A DNA stretch of 64,000 bases from Lysobacter gummosus (GCF_001442805.1 NZ_CP011131.1:3410001-3474000); one strand, 5' to 3'. Counted from the first letter of the stretch, positions 27,450 to 36,620 are shown. Notes: generated from the sequence alone by a model not told the origin. A program made the numbers and translations.

Positions 27450-28772
27450 TCAAGGCGCCTTGACCGGCGCGATCCGGCTTTGTTCCAGGAACAGCTTGCG
27501 CGCCGCCACGCCGATGTCCGGCTGGTCGATAAAGAAACCCTGCACGCCCAGCGAATACCACTGCAGCGCCTCGCCCAGCGCGCTCTGATCGACGCCGTTG
27601 GCGGTCTGGGTGAGGAACGGCTCTTCGGCGCGCAGCGTGTACGGATGCACCTGCAACCCCAGCGCCAGCGCGCGGCCCAGCACCGGATGGATGAAACCGG
27701 TGTTGCGCGTGCTCAGCAGCGCACGGCCGTCGCCGTCGGCATCGCGCTTGGCCGGCAACGGCGCGCGCAGGATCACGCTGCTCTTGGACGGCCCCAGGCC
27801 GGCGACGTAATTCGCCTTCATCCAGGTCAAGGCCGCGGTTTCGGTCAGCGCCGCGAACGATGTTTTGGCGTCGATGCCGCCGGGAATCGCCGCGATCAGT
27901 CCGCCGTAGATCGCGTCCAGATCGGCTTTATGCCCGGCGTTGTAGACGAAATCGTAGGGCCGGTCGCGCTCGAAATCGCCGTACAACTGCACCAGCGGCA
28001 GGTCGATGCCGGCCTTGGGCAGGATGCGCTGCTTGAGTTCGATCAGGTTGGCGACTTCGAAACTCTGGATGTACACCCGCCCCGGATCGGTGAAGCCTTC
28101 CGCCACCAGCGTGGCGACCAGCTTCTCGCCGAGCGAAATATGGATCGGCGATCCGTCCAGGTGCGTGCCTTCGCTGGCGAACCAGGTCGGGTGCTTGGTT
28201 TCCGGGTAGATGCCGATGACGCGGCCGTCGCGGCTCTCCTGCTTGGCCAGCGCGATCACTTCCTTGAACGTGGCGATCGGCAACTGCCCGTCGAAGCGGG
28301 TGTTGCCTGGACGGATCTGCGCGATGCGCTCCTTCGCCCGCAGCGTCTTGAGTTCGGCGAGGGTGAAATCCTCCGTGAACCAGCCGGTGAGTTTCTCGCC
28401 GTCGATGGTCTTGCTGGTCTTGCGATCGGCGAACTCGGGGTGGTCGGCGACGTCGGTGGTGCCGGAGATCTCGTTTTCGTGGCGCACCACCAGTTCGCCG
28501 TCGCGGGTCGCGACCAGGTCGGGCTCGATGAAGTCGGCGCCCTGCTGGATCGCCAGGCGGTAGGCCTCGAGCGTGTGCTCGGGGCGGTAGCCGCTGGCGC
28601 CGCGATGGGCGATCACGATCAGGCCCTGCTGGCCCAGGACGGTGGCTCGGTCGGTCATCGGCGTCTTCGCGGGCGTGGGAGCGGAAGCGTGCGCGGCGCT
28701 CGCGGCGCACAGCGCCAGGGCGGCCAGCGACCGGCGCAGGCTCGGCCGGGTCGGGAGATGAAAGTGCGGCAT
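27450..28772 (-). CDS. glpQ: Periplasmic glycerophosphodiester phosphodiesterase
   Basis: The product has 440 residues with a signal peptide (basic start, LAALALCAASAAHAS). The GDPD fold carries the catalytic HRGASGYRPEHT near residue 55, the metal-binding EPDLVATRDGELVVRHE block, and a later IGIYPETKHP Glu. The length and the long insertion fit GlpQ-type periplasmic enzymes, which split glycerophosphodiesters into glycerol-3-phosphate and an alcohol. No glycerol-3-phosphate transporter adjoins it. The symbol is given by family resemblance. Confidence 0.9.
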   Translation of the reverse strand: MPHFHLPTRPSLRRSLAALALCAASAAHASAPTPAKTPMTDRATVLGQQGLIVIAHRGASGYRPEHTLEAYRLAIQQGADFIEPDLVATRDGELVVRHENEISGTTDVADHPEFADRKTSKTIDGEKLTGWFTEDFTLAELKTLRAKERIAQIRPGNTRFDGQLPIATFKEVIALAKQESRDGRVIGIYPETKHPTWFASEGTHLDGSPIHISLGEKLVATLVAEGFTDPGRVYIQSFEVANLIELKQRILPKAGIDLPLVQLYGDFERDRPYDFVYNAGHKADLDAIYGGLIAAIPGGIDAKTSFAALTETAALTWMKANYVAGLGPSKSSVILRAPLPAKRDADGDGRALLSTRNTGFIHPVLGRALALGLQVHPYTLRAEEPFLTQTANGVDQSALGEALQWYSLGVQGFFIDQPDIGVAARKLFLEQSRIAPVKAP

Positions 28773-28902
28773 TGCGGGATCCTACCTCGTCGTACAGGGC
28801 CAGAGAGCGGCGGCCAGGCGCCGCCGCTTCAGTCTGCCGTGACCGCATGACAGGCAGGCGCGCCCGCGCGACGACCCGCTACCGGGTCGTCGCCCGCGCC
28901 GA

Positions 28903-29211
28903 TCACTTGTGGCTGGCTTCGCCGACCGCGACCACGGTGACCGTTCCGCCGCCGACGGTGATGAAGATGCGGTCCGGACTGCCCTTGCCGCCCGGGTACA
29001 CCTCGATCGTATTGACGCTGCCTTTGACCTTCTGCGCGACGATCTCGTCGCCTGCGAGCAGACCCAGCCACTGATTGACCTGATCGCCGGCCACCGGCTG
29101 GGTCTGCTCGGCCAGCGTGGATATCTCCTCGATCACCGCTTCCGCCTGCACGGGGTTGGCGAGCTTCTGGATCTTCTTGGGATTGACGTCGTTGACGAAC
29201 TGGTACGGCAT
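28903..29211 (-). CDS. Small hypothetical cytoplasmic protein
   Basis: The product has 102 residues from the ATG at 29211, which has a near-perfect AGGAGG ribosome site eight bases upstream. It begins PYQFVNDVNPKKIQKL. The N-terminal half looks helical (VQAEAVIEEISTLAEQ), and the C-terminal half is rich in beta-forming residues (GSVNTIEVYPGG, RIFITVGGGTVTVVAVG). There is no signal peptide, membrane segment or cysteine. I do not recognise the family. Codon bias matches neighbouring genes, and the strong ribosome site supports expression. Confidence 0.75.
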   Translation of the reverse strand: MPYQFVNDVNPKKIQKLANPVQAEAVIEEISTLAEQTQPVAGDQVNQWLGLLAGDEIVAQKVKGSVNTIEVYPGGKGSPDRIFITVGGGTVTVVAVGEASHK

Positions 29212-29455
29212 AGAGCCTCCTGCGGTGTCCGCATTCGATGGCCGCGGCGCCGGCGGCGCCCGGCGCGAAGCCGCGCCGCGTCGTGCCTGGGCACGATTCG
29301 CCGCAGCCGGCCTCGCTTCCACCACAACGTCCGCCGGCCGGGGTGCGTGAAGCGTCCGGCCCGCCATCGCGGCCGATGGGTGCCTCCATGCGCCACCGTC
29401 CGCCGCGCGCCCGCACAGCCGCTATGATGCGGCGGTCATTCGGAAGGAGCGCTCG

Positions 29456-30898
29456 ATGAGCCTGGTTGCCAAGATCCTGCGGCACAAGTCGGTGGAACAG
29501 TTGCAAGCCGAAGCGGGCAAACGCTCGGACTTCCGGCGCGTGCTGGGGTTATGGCAGCTCACCGCGATCGGTATCGGCGGGATCATCGGCGTCGGCGTGT
29601 TCGTGCTGGCCGGCCATCAGGCCGCGGAGAACGCCGGCCCGGCGGTCGCGCTGGCTTTCCTGATCGCCGGCATCGCCAGCGCCGCGGCGGCGCTGTGCTA
29701 CGCCGAGTTCGCCGGGATGATCCCGGTCACCGGCAGCGCCTACACCTACAGCTACGCGACCCTGGGCGAACTGGCGGCGTGGCTGATCGGCTGGGACCTG
29801 CTGCTGGAGTACGCCTTGATCGTCGCGGTGGTGGCGATCGGCTGGTCCGGCTACGTGCAGGTACTGCTCGAAGGCATGGGCATCCATCTTCCGGTGTGGG
29901 CGCAAGGCGCGATCGGCACCGGCGAAGGCCGCGTGTTCAACGTCATCGCCGCCGGCGTCACCCTGGCCGTGTCGGCGCTGCTGGTGTTCCGCACCGAGTG
30001 GGGCGCGCGCTTCAATACGCTGGTGGTGGCGATCAAGATCATCGCGGTGTTGCTGGTGATCGGCGTGGGCGTGTTCTACATCGACACCGCCAACTGGGTT
30101 CCGTTCATTCCCGAGCGCGTGGTCGATGCCAACGGCGTCGGCCACTTCGGCTTCGCCGGCGTCGGCACCGCCGCGGCGGTGGTGTTCTTCGCGGTGTTCG
30201 GCTACGACACCCTGACCACGGCGGCGGAAGAATCCAAGAACCCGCAGCGCGATCTTCCGCGCGCGGTGCTGCTGTCGCTGGGCGTGTCGATGGCGCTGTA
30301 TCTGGCGGTGTCGCTGGTGCTGACCGGCATCGCCCACTACTCCACGCTCAACGGCGACGCGCCGGTGTCGGACGCCTTCGCCGCGCTGGGCCTGCCGTGG
30401 GTGGCGAAGGCGATCGCGTTCTCGGCGGTGATCGGCATCGCCAGCGTGTTGTTCGCCTTCATGCTGGGCGCGGCGCGGATCTGGTTCTCGCTGTCGCGCG
30501 ACGGCCTGCTGCCGGTCTGGTTCGCCAAGATCCATCCCAAGTACGGCACCCCGCACCGTCCGACCATCGTGCTGGGCGTGTTCACCGCGCTGGTCGCCGG
30601 CTTCCTGCCGATCGGCGAGGTCGCCAAGCTGGTCAACATCGGCGTGCTCTCGGCTTTCATCATCATCTGCGCGTCGGTGTGGGTGTTGCGCGTGCGCAAG
30701 CCGGACCTGCACCGCTCGTTCCGCACACCGCTGGTGCCGGTGATCCCGATCATCGGCATCGGCTTCTCGATCTGGCTGCTGTCGGAGTTGGCGGCGATCA
30801 CCTGGCTGATCTTCGTGATCTGGGTGTCGCTGGGGTTGCTGGTGTATTTCGCCTACGGCATCCGGCATTCGAAGCTGGCGCTGGAGCAGCAGGGCTGA
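29456..30898 (+). CDS. APC-family amino acid permease
   Basis: The 480-residue product has about 12 membrane segments. The first carries the diagnostic IGIGGIIGVGVFVLAG, followed by YAEFAGMIPVTGSAYTY and the mid-protein ESKNPQRDLPRAV block, as in cationic amino acid transporter-like APC permeases. It moves amino acids across the inner membrane, probably by proton symport or exchange. AAGGAG lies nine bases before the ATG. Its stop codon abuts an inverted repeat that separates it from the convergent cfa gene. Confidence 0.93.
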   Translation: MSLVAKILRHKSVEQLQAEAGKRSDFRRVLGLWQLTAIGIGGIIGVGVFVLAGHQAAENAGPAVALAFLIAGIASAAAALCYAEFAGMIPVTGSAYTYSYATLGELAAWLIGWDLLLEYALIVAVVAIGWSGYVQVLLEGMGIHLPVWAQGAIGTGEGRVFNVIAAGVTLAVSALLVFRTEWGARFNTLVVAIKIIAVLLVIGVGVFYIDTANWVPFIPERVVDANGVGHFGFAGVGTAAAVVFFAVFGYDTLTTAAEESKNPQRDLPRAVLLSLGVSMALYLAVSLVLTGIAHYSTLNGDAPVSDAFAALGLPWVAKAIAFSAVIGIASVLFAFMLGAARIWFSLSRDGLLPVWFAKIHPKYGTPHRPTIVLGVFTALVAGFLPIGEVAKLVNIGVLSAFIIICASVWVLRVRKPDLHRSFRTPLVPVIPIIGIGFSIWLLSELAAITWLIFVIWVSLGLLVYFAYGIRHSKLALEQQG

Positions 30899-30902
30899 TG
30901 GA

Positions 30903-30988
30903 GCCAGGAACGAGTTCGGAGGAGTGAGGAGCGAGTAAAGGCAGGCTCACCCCACTCACTCCTCACTCCTCTGAACTCGTTCCTGGCT
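30903..30988. repeat. Inverted repeat, AGGAGTGAGGAGTGAGT family, copy 2
   Basis: GCCAGGAACGAGTTCGGAGG on the left matches the complement of the right end CTCTGAACTCGTTCCTGGC. The element fills the whole gap between the convergent APC permease and cfa genes and may act as a bidirectional terminator. Copy 1 is at 8134-8219. Confidence 0.9.
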
Positions 30989-30989
30989 T

Positions 30990-32135
30990 TCAGCGCGGTG
31001 CGACGTACCCACCCGGCACGCCTTCCGGCGACAGCACCAGCTGCCACAGTTGAGCATGCCGGCTGCGGAAGGTCGCCATCGAGGCGGCCAGATAGAACCG
31101 CCACATGCGCCGGAAGCGCTCGTCGTAGCGCGCATCCAGTTGCTCCCAGGCGCGCTCGATATTGTCGCGCCAGGCCTGCAGGGTCAGGTCGTAGTCGGCG
31201 CTGAAGTTATGCCAGTCCTCGATCACGAACCGGCCTTCGACGTGTTCGGCGATCTGCCGCGCCGAGGGCAGCATCGAATTGGGAAAGATGTATTTCGCGA
31301 TCCAAGGATCGGTATGGGTCACCGAGCGGTTGCCGCCGATGGTGTGAAGCAGGAACAGGCCGCCGTCGGCGCTGTCGCGGTCCAGGCAGCGCAGAGCGAC
31401 GTCGAAGTAGCTGTCGTAGTTCTTGACCCCGACGTGCTCGAACATGCCCAGCGAGAAGATGCGGTCGAAGCGCTGGTCGAGGTCGCGGTAATCCTGCAGG
31501 CGGAATTCGATCGGCAGGCCCTTGCACAGGTCGCGGGCGAACTCGGCCTGCTCGTGCGACACGGTGATGCCGACCCCGACGATGCCGTAGCGCTCGGCGG
31601 CGAATTTCAGCGCTTCGCCCCAGCCGCTGCCGATGTCCAGCACGCGCATGCCCGGCTTGAGGCCGAGCTTGCGGCAGACCAGATCGAGCTTGGCCTCCTG
31701 GGCCGAATCCAGATCGCGCAGGGGCTGGCCGTGCCGGTCGCGCCAGTAGCCGCAGCTGTAGACCAGGCGCTTGCCGAGCATGGCCCGGTACAGATCGTTG
31801 CCCAGGTCGTAGTGGCGCTCGCCGACGGTAAAGCTGCGGCGGTGGCTCTGCAGGTTGATCAGGTGCGCGCGCAGGCCGTCGAGGATCGCCGCCCAGCCGT
31901 GCACCTGCTCGTCCACGTGCGCGCGCAGCAGCCGCACAAGCAGTTCGTCCAGCGCCGGCGCGTGCCAGATCCCGTCCATATAGGTTTCGCCGAGCCCGAG
32001 CGAGCCTTGCGCGATCACGCGCACATAGAATTCGTCGTCTTCGACCTGGATGTCCCAGGGCCGGTCGCCGCCGATGCGCACATCGGCCAGCGCCAGCAGA
32101 CCTTCGACTCGTTTACGCAGCGGCGCCAGGGGCAT
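30990..32135 (-). CDS. cfa: Cyclopropane-fatty-acyl-phospholipid synthase
   Basis: The 381-residue product has the CFA synthase N-terminal domain (GSLGLGETYMDGIW) and a SAM-dependent methyltransferase domain with VLDIGSGWG near residue 165. Active-site blocks are HYDLGNDLY, YSCGYW, EHVGVKNYD and HTIGG. The enzyme methylenates cis-unsaturated acyl chains in membrane phospholipids, giving acid and stress tolerance. The length is normal. Confidence 0.95.
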   Translation of the reverse strand: MPLAPLRKRVEGLLALADVRIGGDRPWDIQVEDDEFYVRVIAQGSLGLGETYMDGIWHAPALDELLVRLLRAHVDEQVHGWAAILDGLRAHLINLQSHRRSFTVGERHYDLGNDLYRAMLGKRLVYSCGYWRDRHGQPLRDLDSAQEAKLDLVCRKLGLKPGMRVLDIGSGWGEALKFAAERYGIVGVGITVSHEQAEFARDLCKGLPIEFRLQDYRDLDQRFDRIFSLGMFEHVGVKNYDSYFDVALRCLDRDSADGGLFLLHTIGGNRSVTHTDPWIAKYIFPNSMLPSARQIAEHVEGRFVIEDWHNFSADYDLTLQAWRDNIERAWEQLDARYDERFRRMWRFYLAASMATFRSRHAQLWQLVLSPEGVPGGYVAPR

Positions 32136-32530
32136 GACGGCCTCGATCGGGGATCGGTGAAGTGCGATGCATTACGGCTTGCGCTTCGCCGATGTTAAGC
32201 GTTGCGCGCTCGTCCTGAGACGACGTTCCTGTCGCGGCGTCCGGTGCTGCGGCGCTACGCTGCGCAGTGTTTGCGCATGGCCGCACGATAACAAATGCGG
32301 CCTGGAGCGATGTGCCGGATCGTGTGGTTTTTGGCGAACGCTGAGTTGCGTTTCTGATCCTTCCCGCTACGTGGCAGAGGGGCCGGCCGAGTCCAACGCG
32401 GCGGCCCTCATCCGTCCCCCGCCTCCGCGGGGGCAGGCTCTTCGGGCACCTTCTCCCGCGCCCCGAAGGAAGTCACCTTGGGTGGCAAGCGGGAGAAGGG
32501 ACTGCTCATGCATTACAGCGAAGGCCGAAC
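32136..32530. other. Intergenic region with one repeat, no gene seen
   Basis: The first 265 bases upstream of cfa should contain its promoter, but no clear hexamer pair is visible. The rest holds the CTTCTCCCGC repeat copy. No credible gene. Confidence 0.55.
32405..32500. repeat. CTTCTCCCGC/GCGGGAGAAGG family repeat, copy 1
   Basis: The element contains CCCTCATCCG, CGGGGGCAGGCTCTTCGGGC, CACCTTCTCCCGC and a closing GCGGGAGAAGGG. The same blocks occur in the opposite orientation at 62103-62253. Confidence 0.8.
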
Positions 32531-33364
32531 TCAGGCCCCGCCGACGAACAGCGGCCGATACGCCGGCGCCAGATGCGGCAGCAACACCGCGGCCGGCACC
32601 TCAACCATCTGCGTGCCGTCCGAATACGGGCCGACTTCGTACGGCGCGAACACGAACTTCAGGCCGCTGAGCTTGCCGTCGGCCGAGCGCATCGGTTCGA
32701 ACATGGCGAAGTTGGCCGGATCGGCGGCGGTGCCGTCGTCGATCATGCGCCCGCCCGTCTCGATCTGCTCGGCGCGCACGGCCGGGGCCAGATCGTCGGC
32801 GTCGATGCGCTGCGACAGCGCCGAGTGCAGTTGCTCGCGCACAAAACGCGAGATCGCGTCCCAGCCGGCCTTGTCCGGGACCAGTTCCTCGGCTTTGAGC
32901 AGCTTGTTCTGCTTGGGCAGCCAGACGAAGCGCGCGATCAGCGGCGCGGCGTGGGCGCCGCCGGTGTAGCTGCTGCCGTCGGCGGACACCGCGACCATGT
33001 CGGGCGCATCGACGACGTCGTCGAAGGTCAGCGACAGCTCGTACGGCGAAGGGTTTTCCTTGGCGGTGCGTCCGTTGGCGGCCTCGATGAGTTCGCTGCG
33101 CGCGTTATCGGCGTAATGCTTGAGTTCGCGCGCCAGCCCCGGGTACTGGGCGGCCTTGGTGTTGTAGGTGATGCCGACCACGTAGTTGGGCGTGGTTTCG
33201 ACCACTTCCTTGAGCTCGACCGGTCCGGCGTCGGTCGCGACCGGCGCCGGCAGAGCGGTTCCGGGCGTGACGGCCGGCGCGGTCGCGGCCGGCGGCGGCG
33301 TGGCTTCCTTCTTGCAGGCCGCCAGGGCCAGGGCAAGCAGACAGACGGCGGTGACGCGCTTCAT
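32531..33364 (-). CDS. DUF3298/RsiV-like lipoprotein
   Basis: The 277-residue product has a lipoprotein signal (VCLLALALAAC, lipidated Cys17) and a Pro/Ala-rich tether. The folded part resembles DUF4163/DUF3298 proteins: a YVVGITYNTKAAQYPGL strand near the start, a SYTGGAHAAP signature near residue 145, and a C-terminal LKFVFAPYEVGPYSDGT. That terminal motif is shared with RsiV-type lysozyme-binding proteins and with periplasmic lipoproteins of unknown role. It probably sits on a membrane facing the periplasm. Lysozyme or ligand binding is only an analogy. Confidence 0.85.
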   Translation of the reverse strand: MKRVTAVCLLALALAACKKEATPPPAATAPAVTPGTALPAPVATDAGPVELKEVVETTPNYVVGITYNTKAAQYPGLARELKHYADNARSELIEAANGRTAKENPSPYELSLTFDDVVDAPDMVAVSADGSSYTGGAHAAPLIARFVWLPKQNKLLKAEELVPDKAGWDAISRFVREQLHSALSQRIDADDLAPAVRAEQIETGGRMIDDGTAADPANFAMFEPMRSADGKLSGLKFVFAPYEVGPYSDGTQMVEVPAAVLLPHLAPAYRPLFVGGA

Positions 33365-33498
33365 GCAGCAATCCTTTTAGTCGGACGTCCATTGGATGTT
33401 TCGCGCGACATTATCGCGCAATGCGTGACGTCCACATCTAGATCGCGGACCGCTGAGCCTTGCGGTCGCGGCCGCTCAGCCGCGGGTTGTGGATCCGT

Positions 33499-34212
33499 TC
33501 ACCACTCGCTGCGATGCGGCAGCAGGCCCTGCAGTTCGGCATCGGTGAGATTGCGCCACTGGCCCGGCTTGAGGTGCCCAAGCTTGACGTTGCCGATACG
33601 CGAGCGCAGCAGTTGCTTGACCCGGAAGCCGAAGTGCGCGGCCATCAGGCGGATCTGCCGGTTGAGGCCCTGCACCAGCACGATGCGGAAGCCGAAGCGG
33701 CCGAGCTTGCCGGTCTTGCATGGCAGCGTGGTCTGGCCGTGGATCGGCACGCCGCGGCTCATGCCGCGCAGGAATTCGTTCGTGACCTCGTGGTTCACCG
33801 CGACCAGGTATTCCTTTTCCAGCTTGTTCTCGGCGCGCAGGATCTCGTTGACGATGTCGCCGTTGCTGGTCATCAGGATCAGCCCTTCGGAATCCTTGTC
33901 CAGGCGGCCGATCGGGAAGATGCGGCGGTCGTGGCCGACGAAATCGACGATGTTGTCCTTGACCGTGGACTCGGTGGTGCAGACCACGCCGACCGGCTTG
34001 TTGAGGACGATGTAGACGTGCTGGCGCTTGCCCTTGACCGCCACGCGCGCGCGCACGATCTCGCCGTCGATGCGGACCTCGTCGCCCTCGCCCACCTCGC
34101 TGCCGACGCGGCCACGGATGCCGTTGACGGTAACCCGTCCTTCGGCGATCAAGCCGTCGGCCTCGCGGCGGGAGCAGAAACCGGTGTCGCTGATGTGTTT
34201 GTTCAGGCGCAT
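33499..34212 (-). CDS. rluF: 23S rRNA pseudouridine synthase RluF
   Basis: The product has 237 residues from the ATG at 34212. It has an S4 RNA-binding domain (residues 1-60, NKHISDTGFCSRREADGLI) and an RsuA/RluB-type catalytic domain with Asp105 in GRLDKDSEGL and the block LVQGLNRQIRLMAAHFGF. RluF isomerises a uridine of 23S rRNA near position 2604. An open frame continues upstream for 66 codons, but it is not conserved-looking, so I chose the internal Met where the S4 domain begins. Confidence 0.93.
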   Translation of the reverse strand: MRLNKHISDTGFCSRREADGLIAEGRVTVNGIRGRVGSEVGEGDEVRIDGEIVRARVAVKGKRQHVYIVLNKPVGVVCTTESTVKDNIVDFVGHDRRIFPIGRLDKDSEGLILMTSNGDIVNEILRAENKLEKEYLVAVNHEVTNEFLRGMSRGVPIHGQTTLPCKTGKLGRFGFRIVLVQGLNRQIRLMAAHFGFRVKQLLRSRIGNVKLGHLKPGQWRNLTDAELQGLLPHRSEW

Positions 34213-34712
34213 GGCGGAAGCATGCCGGAAAACCGGCCGGCGGGATGTCGGGGGGCGCGTAGGCTGGCACAGACGCCGCGGATTGGCGAGCGCGGGGGCG
34301 CTGGAGGACGGTTTTCGCGCGGATCGATTCATCCGGCGGGGGTTTTGGGCCTCCCAGGCGGTGGACGGATCGCGCCCACGGCGCCCCTCCCCGCCGCTCA
34401 CTGCTCTCACCCGAAGCCCCCCTTTGAAAAAGAGGGCCAGGGGGATTTGCTTTTGCCGGCGAAAAGCAAATCCCCCGCGCTACCGATTCGTCTGTATCTG
34501 AGCTTGCGCCAAGCGCCCGCCCCCTTTTTCAAAGGGGGCAACGGTCAACGCCTGCCTTGCAACCCGAAGGGTTCCCCCCTTTGAAAAAAGGGGGCCAGGG
34601 GGGATTTGCTTTTGCCGGCGAAAAGCAAATCTCCCGCGCTACCGATTCGTCTGTATCTGAGCTTGCGCCGGGCGCCCCCCCTTTTAAAAGGGGCCTATGT
34701 CCATGCCTGCGC
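34213..34712. other. Intergenic region dominated by a duplicated repeat
   Basis: The gap between rluF and the small acetyltransferase gene has no credible gene. Its left 190 bases show nothing recognisable; the remainder is the repeat listed next. Confidence 0.6.
34410..34697. repeat. Two tandem copies (about 155 bp) of a CCCCCTTTGAAAAAGGGGG-type repeat
   Basis: Both units contain CCCCCCTTTGAAAAA, GGGGGATTTGCTTTTGCCGG, CGAAAAGCAAATC, CGCGCTACCGATTCGTCTG and TATCTGAGCTTGCGCC. The second starts about 153 bases after the first and ends in a degenerate CTTTTAAAAGGGG. The hairpin parts match the array at 15590, while the middle segment differs. Confidence 0.9.
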
Positions 34713-34988
34713 TCAAGCCAGCAGTTGCGAATACTCCGCATGCCGCTCGGCCCAAGCCGCCGCGTACGAGCAGGCCGGACGGACCTTATAGCCCGCGCCG
34801 CGCGCGTATTCGAACGCGGCCTTGACCAGATCGCTGGCGATGCCGCGGCCGCCGATCGCCTCGGGCACGCCGGTGTGGGTGATGACGAGCTGATCGCCGC
34901 GCATCTGATATTCCAGCAACGCCTGCACGCCATCGACCTCGACGGTGAAGCGCTGCGACTGCGGTTCGTGTTGTACGGAAACGGCCAT
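34713..34988 (-). CDS. Small GNAT-like N-acetyltransferase (YjdJ/YidJ type)
   Basis: The 91-residue product is a minimal GNAT fold: short beta strands (RFTVEVDGVQALLEYQM, QLVITHTGVPE), the acetyl-CoA loop GGRGIASDLVKAAFEYARG and the end CSYAAAWAERHAEY. These match the small Gcn5-related family of YjdJ. The substrate is unknown. It lies 69 bases downstream of the histone-like gene on the same strand and may be co-transcribed. Confidence 0.9.
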   Translation of the reverse strand: MAVSVQHEPQSQRFTVEVDGVQALLEYQMRGDQLVITHTGVPEAIGGRGIASDLVKAAFEYARGAGYKVRPACSYAAAWAERHAEYSQLLA

Positions 34989-35057
34989 TGAACGGTCCTG
35001 TGCGATAGAGGAAGCGGTGCCGGAATCGCTGCGTAGCAGCGATTCCGGCCTGCGCGC

Positions 35058-36620
35058 TCAGCGATTGTCGCGCTTGCCCTGGTTGTGCCGGTCCTGGGTG
35101 CTGTTGGAACCCTGGATCGCCTCCATCCGGCTCTCGGCCGCGTGCAGTTCTCCGGCCTTCTGCGCGGCGCTCTCCGACTGCGGGCCGGGCTGCGGCACGT
35201 GGCCGTGGTGCGAGTCGAGCTGCTGCCACGGCTGCGCCCCGCGTGCCTGCTCCTGCTTGGCTTCGAGCAGGCGACGGGTGTTTTCCAGCGCCTGTTCCGG
35301 GGTGATGTGGGAACCGCCGCCGGCGTGCTCGCCGCCGCTGCCTTCGTCGTCGGAACCCTCGTCGTCGCTGTCGTCGGCCGATGCGCTCGCCGCGGCTTCG
35401 TCTTCGGCATCGTTCGCCGCTTCATCTTCGCGCTGCGGCGCAACGTCGGCCTTGCGAGCTTCGGAGGCGTCCGCTTCGGCCTCGATCGCGGTCTGCGCCG
35501 CGCCTTGAGCGGCGACACTGCCGGCCGCGGCTTGCGGCCTGGACTCATGCGACTCCGGCAACAACGAGGGTGCGGCCGATTCCGACGCTACCGCCGCAGC
35601 CGCCAGCGAACCGGCCGGCACCGCCGACGGCGTTTCCGCCTTGGGCTTGGGCTTGCGTTGAGCCTTGGGCTTGCTGGGCGCGGCTGCGGCCTGGTCCTGG
35701 AACAGATCGGCCGGAGCCGGCGTCGCCGCGACCGCGGCAGTGGCCGACGGCGTCGGCTGAGCGCGCTTGGACACGGGCTTGGCCTTGGCCGGTTCCGAGG
35801 CCGCCGGCTGCGCGGCCGGGGCCGGCTTGGCGGGCTTCGGCGCGGCTTTCGGTGCGGCCGACGCGGCCGGCTTGGGCGCCGCCGGTTGCGCGACGGGCTT
35901 GCTCACCGTCTTCTTCGCTGCCGGCGCGGCAGCCTGCTTCACGACTGCCGGCTTGGCGGCCGGCTTGGACGCCTGCGCCTTGGGTTGCGGCGCAACGGAT
36001 TTCTTCGCGACGACCGGCTTGGCCGCGCTCTTGGTGGCTACGGACTTGCCCGGTGCCGGCTTGGCCGCGACCGGCTTGACCGCAGCGCGCTTGTTCACGA
36101 CCGGCTTGGCCGCCTGCTTCAGCACCGGTTTGCGAGCGGCCGGCTTGGGCGCGACGCGCTTGGCGGCGGGCTTGCGCGACGCGACCTTCTTCGCCGCGAC
36201 TTTGCCGCTCGCGGTCTTCTTGACGACGGCCTGCTTGCTCGCGCTCTTCTTCGCCGCGCTCTTCTTCGCGACCGGCTTGCTCGCTTTCTTCGCCGCGACC
36301 TTCTTCACCACCGCCTTCTTGCCTGCGACTTTCTTGCCGGCGGCCTTCTTTGCAACCGGCTTCTTGCTCGCGACCTTCTTCGCAGCCGCCTTCCTGGCCG
36401 CCGGCTTGCTCGCCACGGCCTTCCGGGCGCCTGTCGTTTTCTTGGTTACGGCCTTTTTTACAGCGGTTTTCTTGCCTGCCGCGCGCGTGGCCGGCTTGCT
36501 CGCGACCTTCTTCGCCGCGGACTTGCCGACGGACTTGGCCGCGGCGGTTTTCTTCGCCGCGCGCTTGGCCGCGGGCTTCGCGGATTTACCCGCGGACTTG
36601 CCGACTTTCTTGATCGCCAT
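35058..36620 (-). CDS. Histone-H1-like Lys/Ala-rich protein with acidic segment
   Basis: The product has 520 residues from the ATG at 36620, which has GAGGAG 10 bases upstream. Residues 1 to about 310 are dense in AAKK, VAKK, KPAA and similar units, like eukaryotic H1 tails, AlgP and chlamydial Hc2. A Pro/Ala-rich region follows (about 310-430), then an acidic stretch (DDSDDEGSDDEGSGGEH) and a C-terminal part of about 75 residues starting SHITPEQALENTRRLLEAKQEQ. The basic part should bind DNA non-specifically. The acidic region could neutralise it or bind partners. Copy number of such units varies readily through recombination. Confidence 0.9.
   Translation of the reverse strand: MAIKKVGKSAGKSAKPAAKRAAKKTAAAKSVGKSAAKKVASKPATRAAGKKTAVKKAVTKKTTGARKAVASKPAARKAAAKKVASKKPVAKKAAGKKVAGKKAVVKKVAAKKASKPVAKKSAAKKSASKQAVVKKTASGKVAAKKVASRKPAAKRVAPKPAARKPVLKQAAKPVVNKRAAVKPVAAKPAPGKSVATKSAAKPVVAKKSVAPQPKAQASKPAAKPAVVKQAAAPAAKKTVSKPVAQPAAPKPAASAAPKAAPKPAKPAPAAQPAASEPAKAKPVSKRAQPTPSATAAVAATPAPADLFQDQAAAAPSKPKAQRKPKPKAETPSAVPAGSLAAAAVASESAAPSLLPESHESRPQAAAGSVAAQGAAQTAIEAEADASEARKADVAPQREDEAANDAEDEAAASASADDSDDEGSDDEGSGGEHAGGGSHITPEQALENTRRLLEAKQEQARGAQPWQQLDSHHGHVPQPGPQSESAAQKAGELHAAESRMEAIQGSNSTQDRHNQGKRDNR

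Noticed and set aside
33499..34410. N-terminally extended RluF
   Set aside because: The extra 66 residues are Arg/Pro-rich with no domain; the S4 domain starts at the Met at 34212.
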